Assembly (NCBI GenBank): GCA_031271875.1
Contig: JAISVD010000051.1
Coordinates: 1 to 5,811, forward strand
Origin: Spirochaetaceae bacterium
GTDB taxonomy: Bacteria > Spirochaetota > Spirochaetia > Treponematales > Treponemataceae
Direction of reading: 5' to 3'
DNA: 5,811 nucleotides
Position numbers and translations under genes: made by a program. The notes below the pieces were generated by a model. It ran no database searches and was not told the DNA's origin. It saw only the letters and a list, made by a program, of their open reading frames with translations. Below are positions 1-5,811 of this stretch, one piece after another (the first letter of the stretch is position 1; each line of letters begins with the position of its first letter).

Positions 1-1188
1 CCGGACAGAGAGGGCCTTTTTATAGCAATCCCCGGAAAAATTCGTTGACAGTGCATAGTTTCCTATGATGATACGTCTTTTTACCTCAGAGCCAAACCCT
101 TCGCTCCTGGTGGCGATATAGAGTTCATCAAAACCCTCTCCGGGATCCCGCCGCAGGCCGTACCTGATACCGTCAAAGCGGGAGAGATTGCTCGCGGCCT
201 CGCTCAGGGCGATAACATAATAACTGGCGATTGAAGCGTCCAGTATGGGAATATCAACTGTTTCAATTACCGCTCCCCGCTCACTGAACCATTTTTTTGC
301 CGATTCAAAAAGTGCGGCTACCTGGGGATCCAGTCCCTTCGCCGCCTCAAACTGCCTGGGTACAGCGACTTTCAAACCGGCGATGTCGGCGGCCTTCAGG
401 TTTTTCAGGGCCGAAATATCGAGGTCTGCGCTGGTGTCATCGTAAGAATCCGCCCCGGCCATCACCGAAAGGGGCAGCGCGATGTCCCGGGGCGTACGCC
501 CCATAATTCCCGCCTGATCCAGAGAACTTCCGAACCCCACGATCCCCCATCGGCTGAGGGTTCCATAGGTCGGTTTGAGACCGTACACGCCGCAGTAACT
601 GGCCGGAAGCCGTACCGATCCTCCTGTTTCAGTTCCCAGCGCGAAAGGGGCCTGATACCCCGCAACCACCGCCGCGGATCCGCCGGAACTTCCCCCCGGC
701 GCATAGTCCCTGTCAACGGGATTCCGGGAGGGGCCGTAGGCCGAGTATTCCGTTGAGGAGCCCATGGCGAATTCATCCATGTTGCATCTCCCCAGAAGAA
801 CAGCGCCGGCATCAAGAAGGCGCTGCACGATAGTAGCGTTATACGGGGCCGTATATCCTTCAAGTATGCGGCTGCCGCAGGTACAGGATTTTCCCTTAAC
901 GGAAATATTATCTTTCACCGCAAAGGGAACGCCCAAAAGCGGCTGCTTATCTGAGTTGCCTGCAACTCGGTTTCCGGCCGCCGGATCCCCGGCCGCCCGC
1001 TTCTCGTCGGCTGCTGCGGCAAGACTTTGTGCATCCTCAAACCATTCGATGTAGCCGTTGAGCGGCTTTTCCGTACCGCAATCCTGATCATACCGTTTTT
1101 TCAGGGCCTCAACGGCAGCCGCGCTGGTCAGCCTTCGTTCAGAAAAAGCCTCCAGCAGTTCCGTAACTCCAAGTGAACATATATCCAT
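1..1188 (-). CDS. gatA: Asp-tRNA(Asn)/Glu-tRNA(Gln) amidotransferase subunit A, C-terminus cut by window edge
   Basis: Partial gene: 396 codons are open from the ATG at 1188 to the window edge, with no stop. By recall of S. aureus GatA (about 485 residues), roughly 100 residues are missing. GatA is the amidase-signature subunit of the cytoplasmic GatCAB complex. It hydrolyses glutamine and passes ammonia to GatB, which amidates Glu-tRNA(Gln) or Asp-tRNA(Asn). The Ser-cisSer-Lys triad is visible: Lys92 in GVPFAVKDNI, cis-Ser167 in the glycine/serine-rich loop GGSSGGS (165-171), and nucleophile Ser191 in TETGGSVRLPAS. The 24-residue spacing between the two serines matches the family. MDEFAMGSSTE (137-147), GLKPTYG (203-209) and SSLDQAG (221-227) are further family blocks, and SEAASNLSRFDGIRYG (329-344) lies downstream. 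A short repeat-bearing insertion (about 65-80) precedes the Lys92 block. The start is one base after the gatC stop, behind GGAGG at 1200-1204. Identity is near certain; which tRNA is the substrate cannot be told from here. Confidence 0.97.
   Translation of the reverse strand, partial: MDICSLGVTELLEAFSERRLTSAAAVEALKKRYDQDCGTEKPLNGYIEWFEDAQSLAAAADEKRAAGDPAAGNRVAGNSDKQPLLGVPFAVKDNISVKGKSCTCGSRILEGYTAPYNATIVQRLLDAGAVLLGRCNMDEFAMGSSTEYSAYGPSRNPVDRDYAPGGSSGGSAAVVAGYQAPFALGTETGGSVRLPASYCGVYGLKPTYGTLSRWGIVGFGSSLDQAGIMGRTPRDIALPLSVMAGADSYDDTSADLDISALKNLKAADIAGLKVAVPRQFEAAKGLDPQVAALFESAKKWFSERGAVIETVDIPILDASIASYYVIALSEAASNLSRFDGIRYGLRRDPGEGFDELYIATRSEGFGSEVKRRIIIGNYALSTNFSGDCYKKALSVR
952..996 (-). repeat. 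Three degenerate 15-base tandem units in gatA
   Basis: On the minus strand, units at 996-982, 981-967 and 966-952 encode AAGDP, AAGNR and VAGNS (GatA residues 65-79). The first two share the 8-base start GCGGCCGG and match at 10 of 15 positions; the third has drifted further at DNA level. The repeat lies in the loop before the catalytic Lys92 block. Compared with the S. aureus protein as I recall it, Lys92 here is about 13 residues further from the start, which fits an insertion by repeat expansion. Confidence 0.6.
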
Positions 1189-1189
1189 T

Positions 1190-1501
1190 TTATGCCCCGC
1201 CTCCAAGCACCTTCGGTACCCGGAAATACCCGTCCAGAAATTCCTGAGACATGGCCTTCATATCCCTGACCTCAAGTCCTGAGACCGCTTCATCGGGACG
1301 GAGGGTCTCCGCCGTTGTTGACGAATACGCATCATAGGGGTTTTCATTATCATCGTACACAGAAAGAATATCAAAATATTCCACAATCTGATCAACCTGC
1401 TGCCTGAGAAGTTCAAGATTTGAACTCTCCGGAGAGAGACGCGACAGATACAGCAGCGTCTCAAGCGTAACAGCATCAATTTTTTTTGCTTCAGAACTCA
1501 T
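1190..1501 (-). CDS. gatC: Asp-tRNA(Asn)/Glu-tRNA(Gln) amidotransferase subunit C
   Basis: Complete, 103 residues, normal length for GatC. It is the small subunit that wraps around GatA and GatB and stabilises the transamidase; it has no catalytic residues. The N-terminal helical part (about 8-45, with LLYLSRLSPES and LRQQVDQIVEYFDIL) fits the GatC fold. The extended C-terminal arm carries the familiar LRPDEA (67-72) and DGYFRVPKVLG (90-100) blocks. The ATG at 1501 lies inside the end of the helicase gene (11-base overlap) and is preceded by GAGGG at 1511-1515, 9 bases upstream. The TAA stop is followed after one base by the gatA ATG. This arrangement suggests coupled translation of helicase, GatC and GatA. 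Codons 5-8 contain a run of eight A on the coding strand (1480-1487). The family call is secure from the C-terminal motif and the adjacent gatA. Confidence 0.95.
   Translation of the reverse strand: MSSEAKKIDAVTLETLLYLSRLSPESSNLELLRQQVDQIVEYFDILSVYDDNENPYDAYSSTTAETLRPDEAVSGLEVRDMKAMSQEFLDGYFRVPKVLGGGA
1200..1204 (-). promoter_or_regulatory. Shine-Dalgarno site of gatA inside the gatC end
   Basis: GGAGG on the minus strand overlaps the last glycine codons of gatC and lies 11 bases before the gatA ATG at 1188. The spacing is at the long end of normal. With the single base between gatC stop and gatA start it supports coupled synthesis of the two subunits. Confidence 0.6.
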
Positions 1502-3686
1502 CGTCTTTTACCCTCAGTAAAGAATGCCCCTGATATTTGGGCATAAACCGTCTCGGTTCTCCGTATTCAAACTGAACCGTAACCACAAATTCACCGTCAG
1601 TATAGCATGTTTTTTGAATTATGCCATAGCCGTAGTCATCATGAAAGAGCTTCTGTCCCGGTGACCAGAGGTCGCGAGGCCGCTGCCCGGAGAGGCCGTC
1701 ATCCCTATGCTGCCGGCTCCGCATTTTCCACGGATCCATCCCGATTACTTCAATTGAAGCGGGTTCCATCTCCTCAAGGAAAAGGCTGGGCCGCATGGGG
1801 GCTGTTTTACCGTAGAGCCTGCGGCTGGCACAGCTTGTCAGATACAGTTCGTCCTTTGCCCTGGTGATACCGACATAGCAGAGCCGCCGCTCCTCCTCAA
1901 GCTCCGACGGGTCTTTGTCATCCCGGGGAAATATTCCCGCTTCCATACCGGTCATGATTACCCGGGGGAACTCCAGCCCCTTCGTGTTATGTATCGTTAT
2001 AAGCGTCACCGAGTCGGCGCTCTCCTCCTGCTGTTCCATGGAGCGATCCAGTTCAATGTGTTCAAGAAACTGAACAAGCCCCTCCCGTGAAAGCGGATAG
2101 AGGGCGGCTCCGTTCATCAGTTCCTGAAGGTTTGCCATCCGCTGTGACCCTGCGATCTCATCCTCCGCACGGTAATACTCCCCCAGGCCGGTACAGTCGA
2201 TAAGCTTTTCGATGAACACCGCAAGGGTATCGCCGGGTTCCGCATTTTCCAGCGCCGCATTGAGGGACGCCATGATATGCAGAAATTCCGTCAGCCCTCC
2301 CTGGGCTTTTGTACTCAGTGAGCCGAGCATCCTCGAACAGGCATCGATAATACTGCCGCTGTTTTCGGCGCCATCCCCGGCGCCGGTTCCGGCGGCATAC
2401 AGGCTGCGGCGCGCCTCCTCCACGATTTTGTCCTGGGTTACCGCACCGAGTCCCCGTGCCGGTTTGTTGACCACCCGGTGAAAAGCGACAGAGTTCCGGG
2501 GATTCACCGCAAGAGCCAGGAACGCGAGGGCGTCCTTTATCTCCTCCCGTTCGTAAAACTTGAGGGAACCTACCACCCGGTAGGGTATCTGCCGATGGAG
2601 GAATTCGGTCTCAAAACCAAGTGACTGGGCGTTTGTACGGTACAGTACCGCCCAGTCCGCCCAGTGGCCGCCCTTCTGCACAGCATCTTGTATGAGCTGG
2701 GCGCAGAACGCCGATTCCTCATCCTGGTCATGGAGAAACAGGAGAACCGGTTTCTTCTCCCCCGGACGCTGTGCCAGCAGAGTCTTTCCCAGCCTTCCTT
2801 TGTTGTTGCGTACCACCTGATCGGCGACCGCGAGGATGGGCTTTACCGAACGGTAGTTCCGCTCCAGCCGGATCACCGTTGTATTGAGGAACTGTTCGGG
2901 GTAGGAGAGGATATTCTGAACTTCCGCCCCGCGGAACCGGTAAATCGATTGATCGTCATCACCCACCACACAGAGATAGGTGTTCTCCCCCGTCAGCGCC
3001 CGCAGCAGTTCAAACTGCGCCACATTCGAATCCTGGTACTCATCGACCAGTATCACCGTAAAACGCTGGCGGATCCGGCGGCGCACCTCCTCATTCTCCC
3101 GCAGTATTTTTACGGGCAGCATGATCAGATCCCCAAAATCGAGATTACCCGTCTCCCGCAGCCGCTGCTGATACAGACCGTAGATCCTGCGGAATTCCGG
3201 GTCCGGATCTATGATGTCGAGTTTCGGGCTGTCCGGTTCAAGGCAGTAATCCTTTGCCCGGGATATCCTGTGGACAAGGGATGCTGTCCGGTTCCGGGCA
3301 AGGTCCGGCACTGCCTTCGAAAGGAGCGTGACCGAGTCGGTATCGTCATATATCGTGAATCCCGAATCCGCGTCGGCGAGGGCGGCGTTACGGCGCATGA
3401 ACCAGGCGCCGAAGGAGTGAAATGTGCGTATTACTGCGGAAGCGGCCCGTTCATCGAGGGCCTTCGCGCGTTCCGCCATCTCCCGGGCCGCCTTGTTTGT
3501 AAAGGTGACCGCGAGAATCGAAGCGGGATCGACGCTGCGTTCTCTGATGAGCCACGCTATTTTTGTGGTTATGACCCGTGTTTTTCCTGATCCGGCCCCC
3601 GCGAGAATGAGCAGCGGCGATCCCTCGTGACAGACCGCATCACGCTGCTCCGGGTTAAGGGCGCTTAACATTTTTTCCGTCATCAT
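1491..3686 (-). CDS. pcrA: Superfamily 1 ATP-dependent 3'-5' DNA helicase, PcrA/UvrD type
   Basis: Complete, 731 residues, the usual PcrA/UvrD length (about 720-740). Proteins of this family unwind DNA in nucleotide-excision and mismatch repair, clear proteins such as RecA from DNA, and help resolve transcription conflicts. Motifs in order: Q motif LNPEQRDAV (10-18); Walker A AGAGSGKT (29-36, Lys35); Ia VTFTNKAAREM (60-70); TFHSFG (88-93); Walker B/II VDEYQD (214-219); III GDDDQSIYRFRGA (242-254); IV RLERNYRS (273-280); FYEREEIKDALAFL (377-390); V TIHNTKGLEFP (564-574); VI EERRLCYVGITRAK (598-611). The tail (about 672-727, with SPGQKLFHDDYGYGII) looks like the Tudor-like C-terminal domain that in PcrA/UvrD contacts RNA polymerase. 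A loop rich in Gly/Ala lies at 431-445. The start follows the rimO stop by 15 bases with purine-rich AAGGCGGGGG just upstream; a second ATG at 3683 is adjacent. Whether it is the PcrA or Rep member is less certain; the tail favours PcrA/UvrD. Confidence 0.96.
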   Translation of the reverse strand: MMTEKMLSALNPEQRDAVCHEGSPLLILAGAGSGKTRVITTKIAWLIRERSVDPASILAVTFTNKAAREMAERAKALDERAASAVIRTFHSFGAWFMRRNAALADADSGFTIYDDTDSVTLLSKAVPDLARNRTASLVHRISRAKDYCLEPDSPKLDIIDPDPEFRRIYGLYQQRLRETGNLDFGDLIMLPVKILRENEEVRRRIRQRFTVILVDEYQDSNVAQFELLRALTGENTYLCVVGDDDQSIYRFRGAEVQNILSYPEQFLNTTVIRLERNYRSVKPILAVADQVVRNNKGRLGKTLLAQRPGEKKPVLLFLHDQDEESAFCAQLIQDAVQKGGHWADWAVLYRTNAQSLGFETEFLHRQIPYRVVGSLKFYEREEIKDALAFLALAVNPRNSVAFHRVVNKPARGLGAVTQDKIVEEARRSLYAAGTGAGDGAENSGSIIDACSRMLGSLSTKAQGGLTEFLHIMASLNAALENAEPGDTLAVFIEKLIDCTGLGEYYRAEDEIAGSQRMANLQELMNGAALYPLSREGLVQFLEHIELDRSMEQQEESADSVTLITIHNTKGLEFPRVIMTGMEAGIFPRDDKDPSELEEERRLCYVGITRAKDELYLTSCASRRLYGKTAPMRPSLFLEEMEPASIEVIGMDPWKMRSRQHRDDGLSGQRPRDLWSPGQKLFHDDYGYGIIQKTCYTDGEFVVTVQFEYGEPRRFMPKYQGHSLLRVKDDEF
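1511..1515 (-). promoter_or_regulatory. Shine-Dalgarno site of gatC inside the helicase gene
   Basis: GAGGG on the minus strand sits 9 bases before the gatC ATG, within the last codons of the helicase. Ribosomes finishing the helicase pass over it and end 11 bases inside gatC, an arrangement typical of translational coupling. Confidence 0.65.
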
Positions 3687-3691
3687 GGTAA

Positions 3692-3701
3692 CCCCCGCCT
3701 T
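3692..3701 (-). promoter_or_regulatory. Shine-Dalgarno-like site of the helicase gene
   Basis: The minus strand reads AAGGCGGGGG directly after the rimO TAA stop and about 5 bases before the ATG at 3686. It is G-rich and only partly complementary to the 16S tail, so initiation may rely partly on ribosomes ending rimO translation just upstream. Confidence 0.5.
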
Positions 3702-5111
3702 TTATACGGGAACAGCTTCAAGATCGACCCCTGATACCCCGGTGATGAGAGCCCTCACGACCATGCCCGGGCTCAAAGTCCTGAGACTTTGAGCCCCGCC
3801 TTCCTGTTCAGGGTTCTCGTACTGCATCACCACAGCGCCGTCAACCTCCGGGGCCTGAAACCAGCAGCGCCCCAGCGTGAAACTGTCCTCGCCGCCACGG
3901 ATTATCTCTTCTATAAGAACGTCGAACTGCTGTCCCACATATTTTTTCAGTTTTGCTTCTGTTATACGGCTCTGTACCGTCTCAAGTTCCGTTTTTCTGG
4001 CTCCGGCGGTTCTGCGGGGAACCTGTTTTTTCATCTCCCCTGCGGGGGTGTCATCCTCCCGGCTGTATGCAAAGCATCCGGACCAATCCGCCTCCAATTC
4101 CCGCAGGAATTCCGCAGTATGCTCAAACGCTTCCTGAGTCTCCCCGGGGAAGCCGGTCATGAAGGTTGTTCTCACCACGGCGTCAGGCAGCTCTCTTCGT
4201 ATCTCCGCTGCGAGGTCAAGATAACCGGCGGCGGTTCCCCGCCGGTTCATCGCTTTCAGAATCCCGTCGTCACCGTGCTGGAAGGGTATATCAAAATAGG
4301 ACAGAATCCTCCGGTCTTGCCGTATCACCGGCAGTATGTCCCGGGGAAAGTTATCCGGGTGAATATAAAGCAGGCGTACAATAAAGTTCCCATCCATTGC
4401 GGATATCCGCGAAAGGAGTTCCGCCAGAGGTGACAGAGCAGGAGACAGAACCGTCCTTGTCCCGTTAAGGACGTCCCTGCCGTAGGAAGCGAGGTCCGGA
4501 CCTATGAGATTTATCTCGTATACGCCCCTGTTCAGCAATGTCCGTATTTCGTTGATGATATCTTCAGGGGAACGGCTTCTGAGGCTCCCCCGGATCAGAG
4601 GAATCGCGCAGAAGGTGCACCGATTGTCGCAGCCTTCGGTTATCTTTACATACGCTGAACCGGGAAAAGAGAGGAGCATGGGACGCTCCCCGCAGCAGAC
4701 CCCTTCCTGGGGTGAAATAACGGAACACCGTTCTCCCGAAAACAGCGCTTCGACTGTCCCGGTTATCCGGGACAGGTCTCCGTTTCCAAAGAACCCGTCA
4801 GCTTCGGGAAGGTCGGATAAAAGCTGCTCCGCGTAACGCTCCGCAAGACAGCCCGCCAGCAGTATCTTTGCCTGCGGAAAATCTCTCCGGGCGGTCATGA
4901 CCGCCTCTATGGATTCCGTTTTGGCGCTTTCTATGAATCCGCAGGAATTTATTATGATCAGAAGCGCCTCTGAAGGATCCTCCGTCAGCCGCAAGCCGCT
5001 GTTTTCAAGCTGCCCGATAAGCAGCTCTCCGTCCACCTGGTTTTTGGCGCACCCAAACTGGTCCAGATAAAACAGCTTCCCGTTGGGTTTCCCCCCCTTC
5101 AAGTCCCCCAT
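3702..5111 (-). CDS. rimO: Ribosomal protein S12 (aspartate) methylthiotransferase
   Basis: Complete, 469 residues from the chosen ATG at 5111. RimO is a radical-SAM enzyme with two [4Fe-4S] clusters that adds a methylthio group to a conserved Asp of ribosomal protein S12 near the decoding centre. The N-terminal methylthiotransferase domain has three cluster cysteines: Cys21 (FGCAKNQVD), Cys57 (NSCGFIESAK) and Cys88 (LAGCLAERY). The radical-SAM CxxxCxxC is Cys161/165/168 in EGCDNRCTFCAIPLIRG. The barrel contains DIPFQHGDDGILKAMNRRG (274-292) and TGFPGET (319-325). The TRAM substrate-binding domain is about 390-469 (YVGQQFDVLIEE onward). The VDGE and IGPDLASYG segments differ from the RimO wording I recall (VDSE-like and QD-containing), but the RimO features outweigh MiaB. 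An upstream in-frame TTG at 5153 would add 14 residues and overlap the preceding gene; the ATG is preferred because GGAGGGG lies 6 bases ahead of it and the extra residues lie outside the domain. Confidence 0.94.
   Translation of the reverse strand: MGDLKGGKPNGKLFYLDQFGCAKNQVDGELLIGQLENSGLRLTEDPSEALLIIINSCGFIESAKTESIEAVMTARRDFPQAKILLAGCLAERYAEQLLSDLPEADGFFGNGDLSRITGTVEALFSGERCSVISPQEGVCCGERPMLLSFPGSAYVKITEGCDNRCTFCAIPLIRGSLRSRSPEDIINEIRTLLNRGVYEINLIGPDLASYGRDVLNGTRTVLSPALSPLAELLSRISAMDGNFIVRLLYIHPDNFPRDILPVIRQDRRILSYFDIPFQHGDDGILKAMNRRGTAAGYLDLAAEIRRELPDAVVRTTFMTGFPGETQEAFEHTAEFLRELEADWSGCFAYSREDDTPAGEMKKQVPRRTAGARKTELETVQSRITEAKLKKYVGQQFDVLIEEIIRGGEDSFTLGRCWFQAPEVDGAVVMQYENPEQEGGAQSLRTLSPGMVVRALITGVSGVDLEAVPV
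3769..3796 (-). repeat. Perfect 12-bp inverted repeat (stem-loop) within the 3' end of rimO
   Basis: Arms at 3769-3780 (gggctcaaagtc) and 3785-3796 (gactttgagccc) are exact reverse complements around a 4-base loop (ctga on the plus strand, ucag in the rimO message). It covers RimO residues 439-448 (GAQSLRTLSP) in the TRAM domain, about 65 bases before the stop codon. No T-run follows on either strand, so it is not a classical intrinsic terminator. The structure is plain in the sequence; any role (mRNA processing, stability, ribosome pausing) is unproven. Confidence 0.85.
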
Positions 5112-5117
5112 CGGGAA

Positions 5118-5124
5118 CCCCTCC
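5118..5124 (-). promoter_or_regulatory. Shine-Dalgarno site of rimO
   Basis: On the minus strand the bases read GGAGGGG, with a 6-base spacer to the ATG at 5111. This is the strongest ribosome binding site in the window and decides the rimO start over the upstream TTG at 5153, which overlaps the previous gene and lacks a comparable site. It lies in the short gap after the RodZ-like stop, so rimO can be initiated independently of its neighbour. Confidence 0.8.
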
Positions 5125-5145
5125 GGGGTACTTCCCGAAACTCCG

Positions 5146-5811
5146 TCAGTCAACTTCGGTAACCACCAGCTTGTATTTATCCGCTTCCCTGTCCCGCACC
5201 CAGCTTATATCCTGAACGAGAACCTGGCCGGGACGGCCTATTTCAAGCTCGGCGGAACGGCTGCCGCCGATAATCTGTATCTTCACTGCATTGGCATTGG
5301 ATGACCATATTCTGAAACCGTTATTTGCCTGGACAACAAGGGTATCCCCGTTTTCGTAATAATCCTCAACCCGGTTCTTTTTATCTACCTCATAGCGGAA
5401 CAGACAGGAACCTCGGAAGGCCGCATTCAGGGTAATCGGAAAAGCGTATCCCCCTTCAAACTCCCGTATGACCGTAACCTTCGCTCCTGCGGAACCGGTG
5501 TCGGAGACAGAATCAACAACAGGAATATCCTGTGTATTCTGCACGACCGCGGGGGGCGGGGTCTCCGCAGTAAAGGATATGCGGACCTCCGCGCCTCTGG
5601 AGGGGTCTGTTTTGGAAAGTTCCATCACATAGACGGTAATATCGCTTCCGCCGAGACCATCGATATCAAGGACAATCTCCTCTCCCAGATCCACCACCTG
5701 TGTACCGTGGACTGTCTGGAGTGCGAAAGAGGGCCCGGTGGCGGTGACCTCCAGCCGATAAAGCTCTCCCCCGATGGGGACCAGGATGATATCCTCCATA
5801 TAAACCCGCTG
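5146..5811 (-). CDS. RodZ-like protein, C-terminal extracytoplasmic region (N-terminus cut by window edge)
   Basis: Partial: 221 codons are open from the window edge to the TGA at 5146. The ATG at 5799 lies within this open frame, and the codons before it (Gln-Arg-Val-Tyr) have no stop, so it is probably not the true start. The visible part has no membrane segment. It is rich in beta-strand-like sequence: one block at about 1-80, a Pro/Ala/Thr/Ser-rich linker at about 82-110 (with ETPPPAVV), then a second block at about 112-215. The second block contains AFRGSCLFRYEVD, YYENGDTLVVQANNGFRIW, SNANAVKI and LEIGRPGQVLVQDISW. That pattern (Trp/Arg-D strand, GD turn, hydrophobic strands with Asn-Ala, then G-x-V) resembles the DUF4115 domain at the C-terminus of RodZ, the MreB-binding rod-shape protein whose N-terminus is a cytoplasmic helix-turn-helix followed by one membrane span. 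Those parts would lie beyond the edge. Resemblance is by eye; an unrelated beta-sandwich surface protein is the alternative. Confidence 0.6.
   Translation of the reverse strand, partial: QRVYMEDIILVPIGGELYRLEVTATGPSFALQTVHGTQVVDLGEEIVLDIDGLGGSDITVYVMELSKTDPSRGAEVRISFTAETPPPAVVQNTQDIPVVDSVSDTGSAGAKVTVIREFEGGYAFPITLNAAFRGSCLFRYEVDKKNRVEDYYENGDTLVVQANNGFRIWSSNANAVKIQIIGGSRSAELEIGRPGQVLVQDISWVRDREADKYKLVVTEVD

Noticed and set aside
45..73. TTGACA followed by TATGAT/ATGATA-like bases on the plus strand
   Set aside because: The TATGAT spacing is only about 13-14 bases, it lies antisense within gatA, and no plus-strand gene follows. Probably chance.
462..863. 133-codon open frame on the minus strand in another frame of gatA
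   Set aside because: The gatA frame through this stretch carries the cis-Ser and nucleophile Ser motifs, so the alternative frame is a shadow.
2664..3590. 308-codon open frame on the plus strand opposite the helicase
   Set aside because: It is fully antisense to clear helicase motifs, has no recognisable domain, and long antisense frames are common in GC-rich genes. No matching ribosome site or promoter was seen.
4223..4247. 8-bp inverted repeat (aaccggcg / cgccggtt) in rimO
   Set aside because: With a 9-base loop and GC-rich arms, about one such 8-bp match is expected by chance in a window this size. It encodes a normal RimO segment (NRRGTAAG).
3789..4433. 214-codon open frame on the plus strand opposite rimO
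   Set aside because: It is a shadow of the rimO radical-SAM and TRAM coding region; its sequence shows no family motif.
4452..4473. 7-bp inverted repeat (cgtcctt / aaggacg) in rimO
   Set aside because: Short stem with an 8-base loop in coding sequence and no T-run; expected by chance.
3702..5111. MiaB or MtaB (tRNA methylthiotransferase) as the identity of the radical-SAM gene
   Set aside because: The FGCAKNQVD start, DIPFQHGDDGILKAMNR segment and TRAM layout fit RimO better. MiaB typically has a different N-terminal wording (such as GCQMN).
5112..5153. Upstream TTG start for rimO giving 14 more residues
   Set aside because: It overlaps the previous gene end, has only a weak ribosome site, and the added residues are outside the domain. 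The ATG at 5111 has GGAGGGG at ideal spacing.
1..5811. A hidden defence, mobile or CRISPR system
   Set aside because: Every stretch is covered by recognisable minus-strand genes with short junctions. I found no transposase, integrase, repeat array, attachment site or toxin-antitoxin pair.

Overview
This window is a dense, single-direction block of housekeeping genes. All five genes are read on the minus strand, and no gap between them exceeds about 35 bases. In transcription order they are: the C-terminal part of a RodZ-like envelope/cytoskeleton protein (cut by the right edge); rimO, the methylthiotransferase for ribosomal protein S12; a pcrA/uvrD-type superfamily 1 helicase; gatC; and gatA (cut by the left edge). 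gatB probably follows outside the window.

The organism is a bacterium with GC content judged by eye in the mid-50s percent. A GatCA pair implies that Gln-tRNA and/or Asn-tRNA is made by transamidation. A RodZ-like protein implies a rod-shaped or helical cell with an MreB-type cytoskeleton. The protein wording and gene combination remind me of free-living spirochaetes (Spirochaeta/Treponema relatives), but this is only an impression and a database search would have to settle it.

Layout: 5811-5146 is the RodZ-like protein. rimO follows at 5111-3702, with a strong Shine-Dalgarno site fixing its ATG. The helicase lies at 3686-1491. gatC at 1501-1190 overlaps the helicase end by 11 bases. gatA starts at 1188, one base after the gatC stop, and runs off the edge. 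I see no terminator, promoter, tRNA, mobile element or CRISPR between the genes, so the block looks like part of one operon with translational coupling. No stretch of 300 bases lacks a gene. Functionally the genes touch cell shape, ribosome modification, DNA repair and aminoacyl-tRNA supply. Only gatC and gatA form a direct complex; the rest seem linked by shared expression.

I found no convincing novel system. The strongest unexplained signal is a perfect 12-bp inverted repeat with a 4-base loop inside the 3' end of rimO (3769-3796). Smaller curiosities are a three-unit 15-base repeat inserted in gatA, a changed residue in a usually conserved RimO motif, and an A8 tract at the start of gatC.
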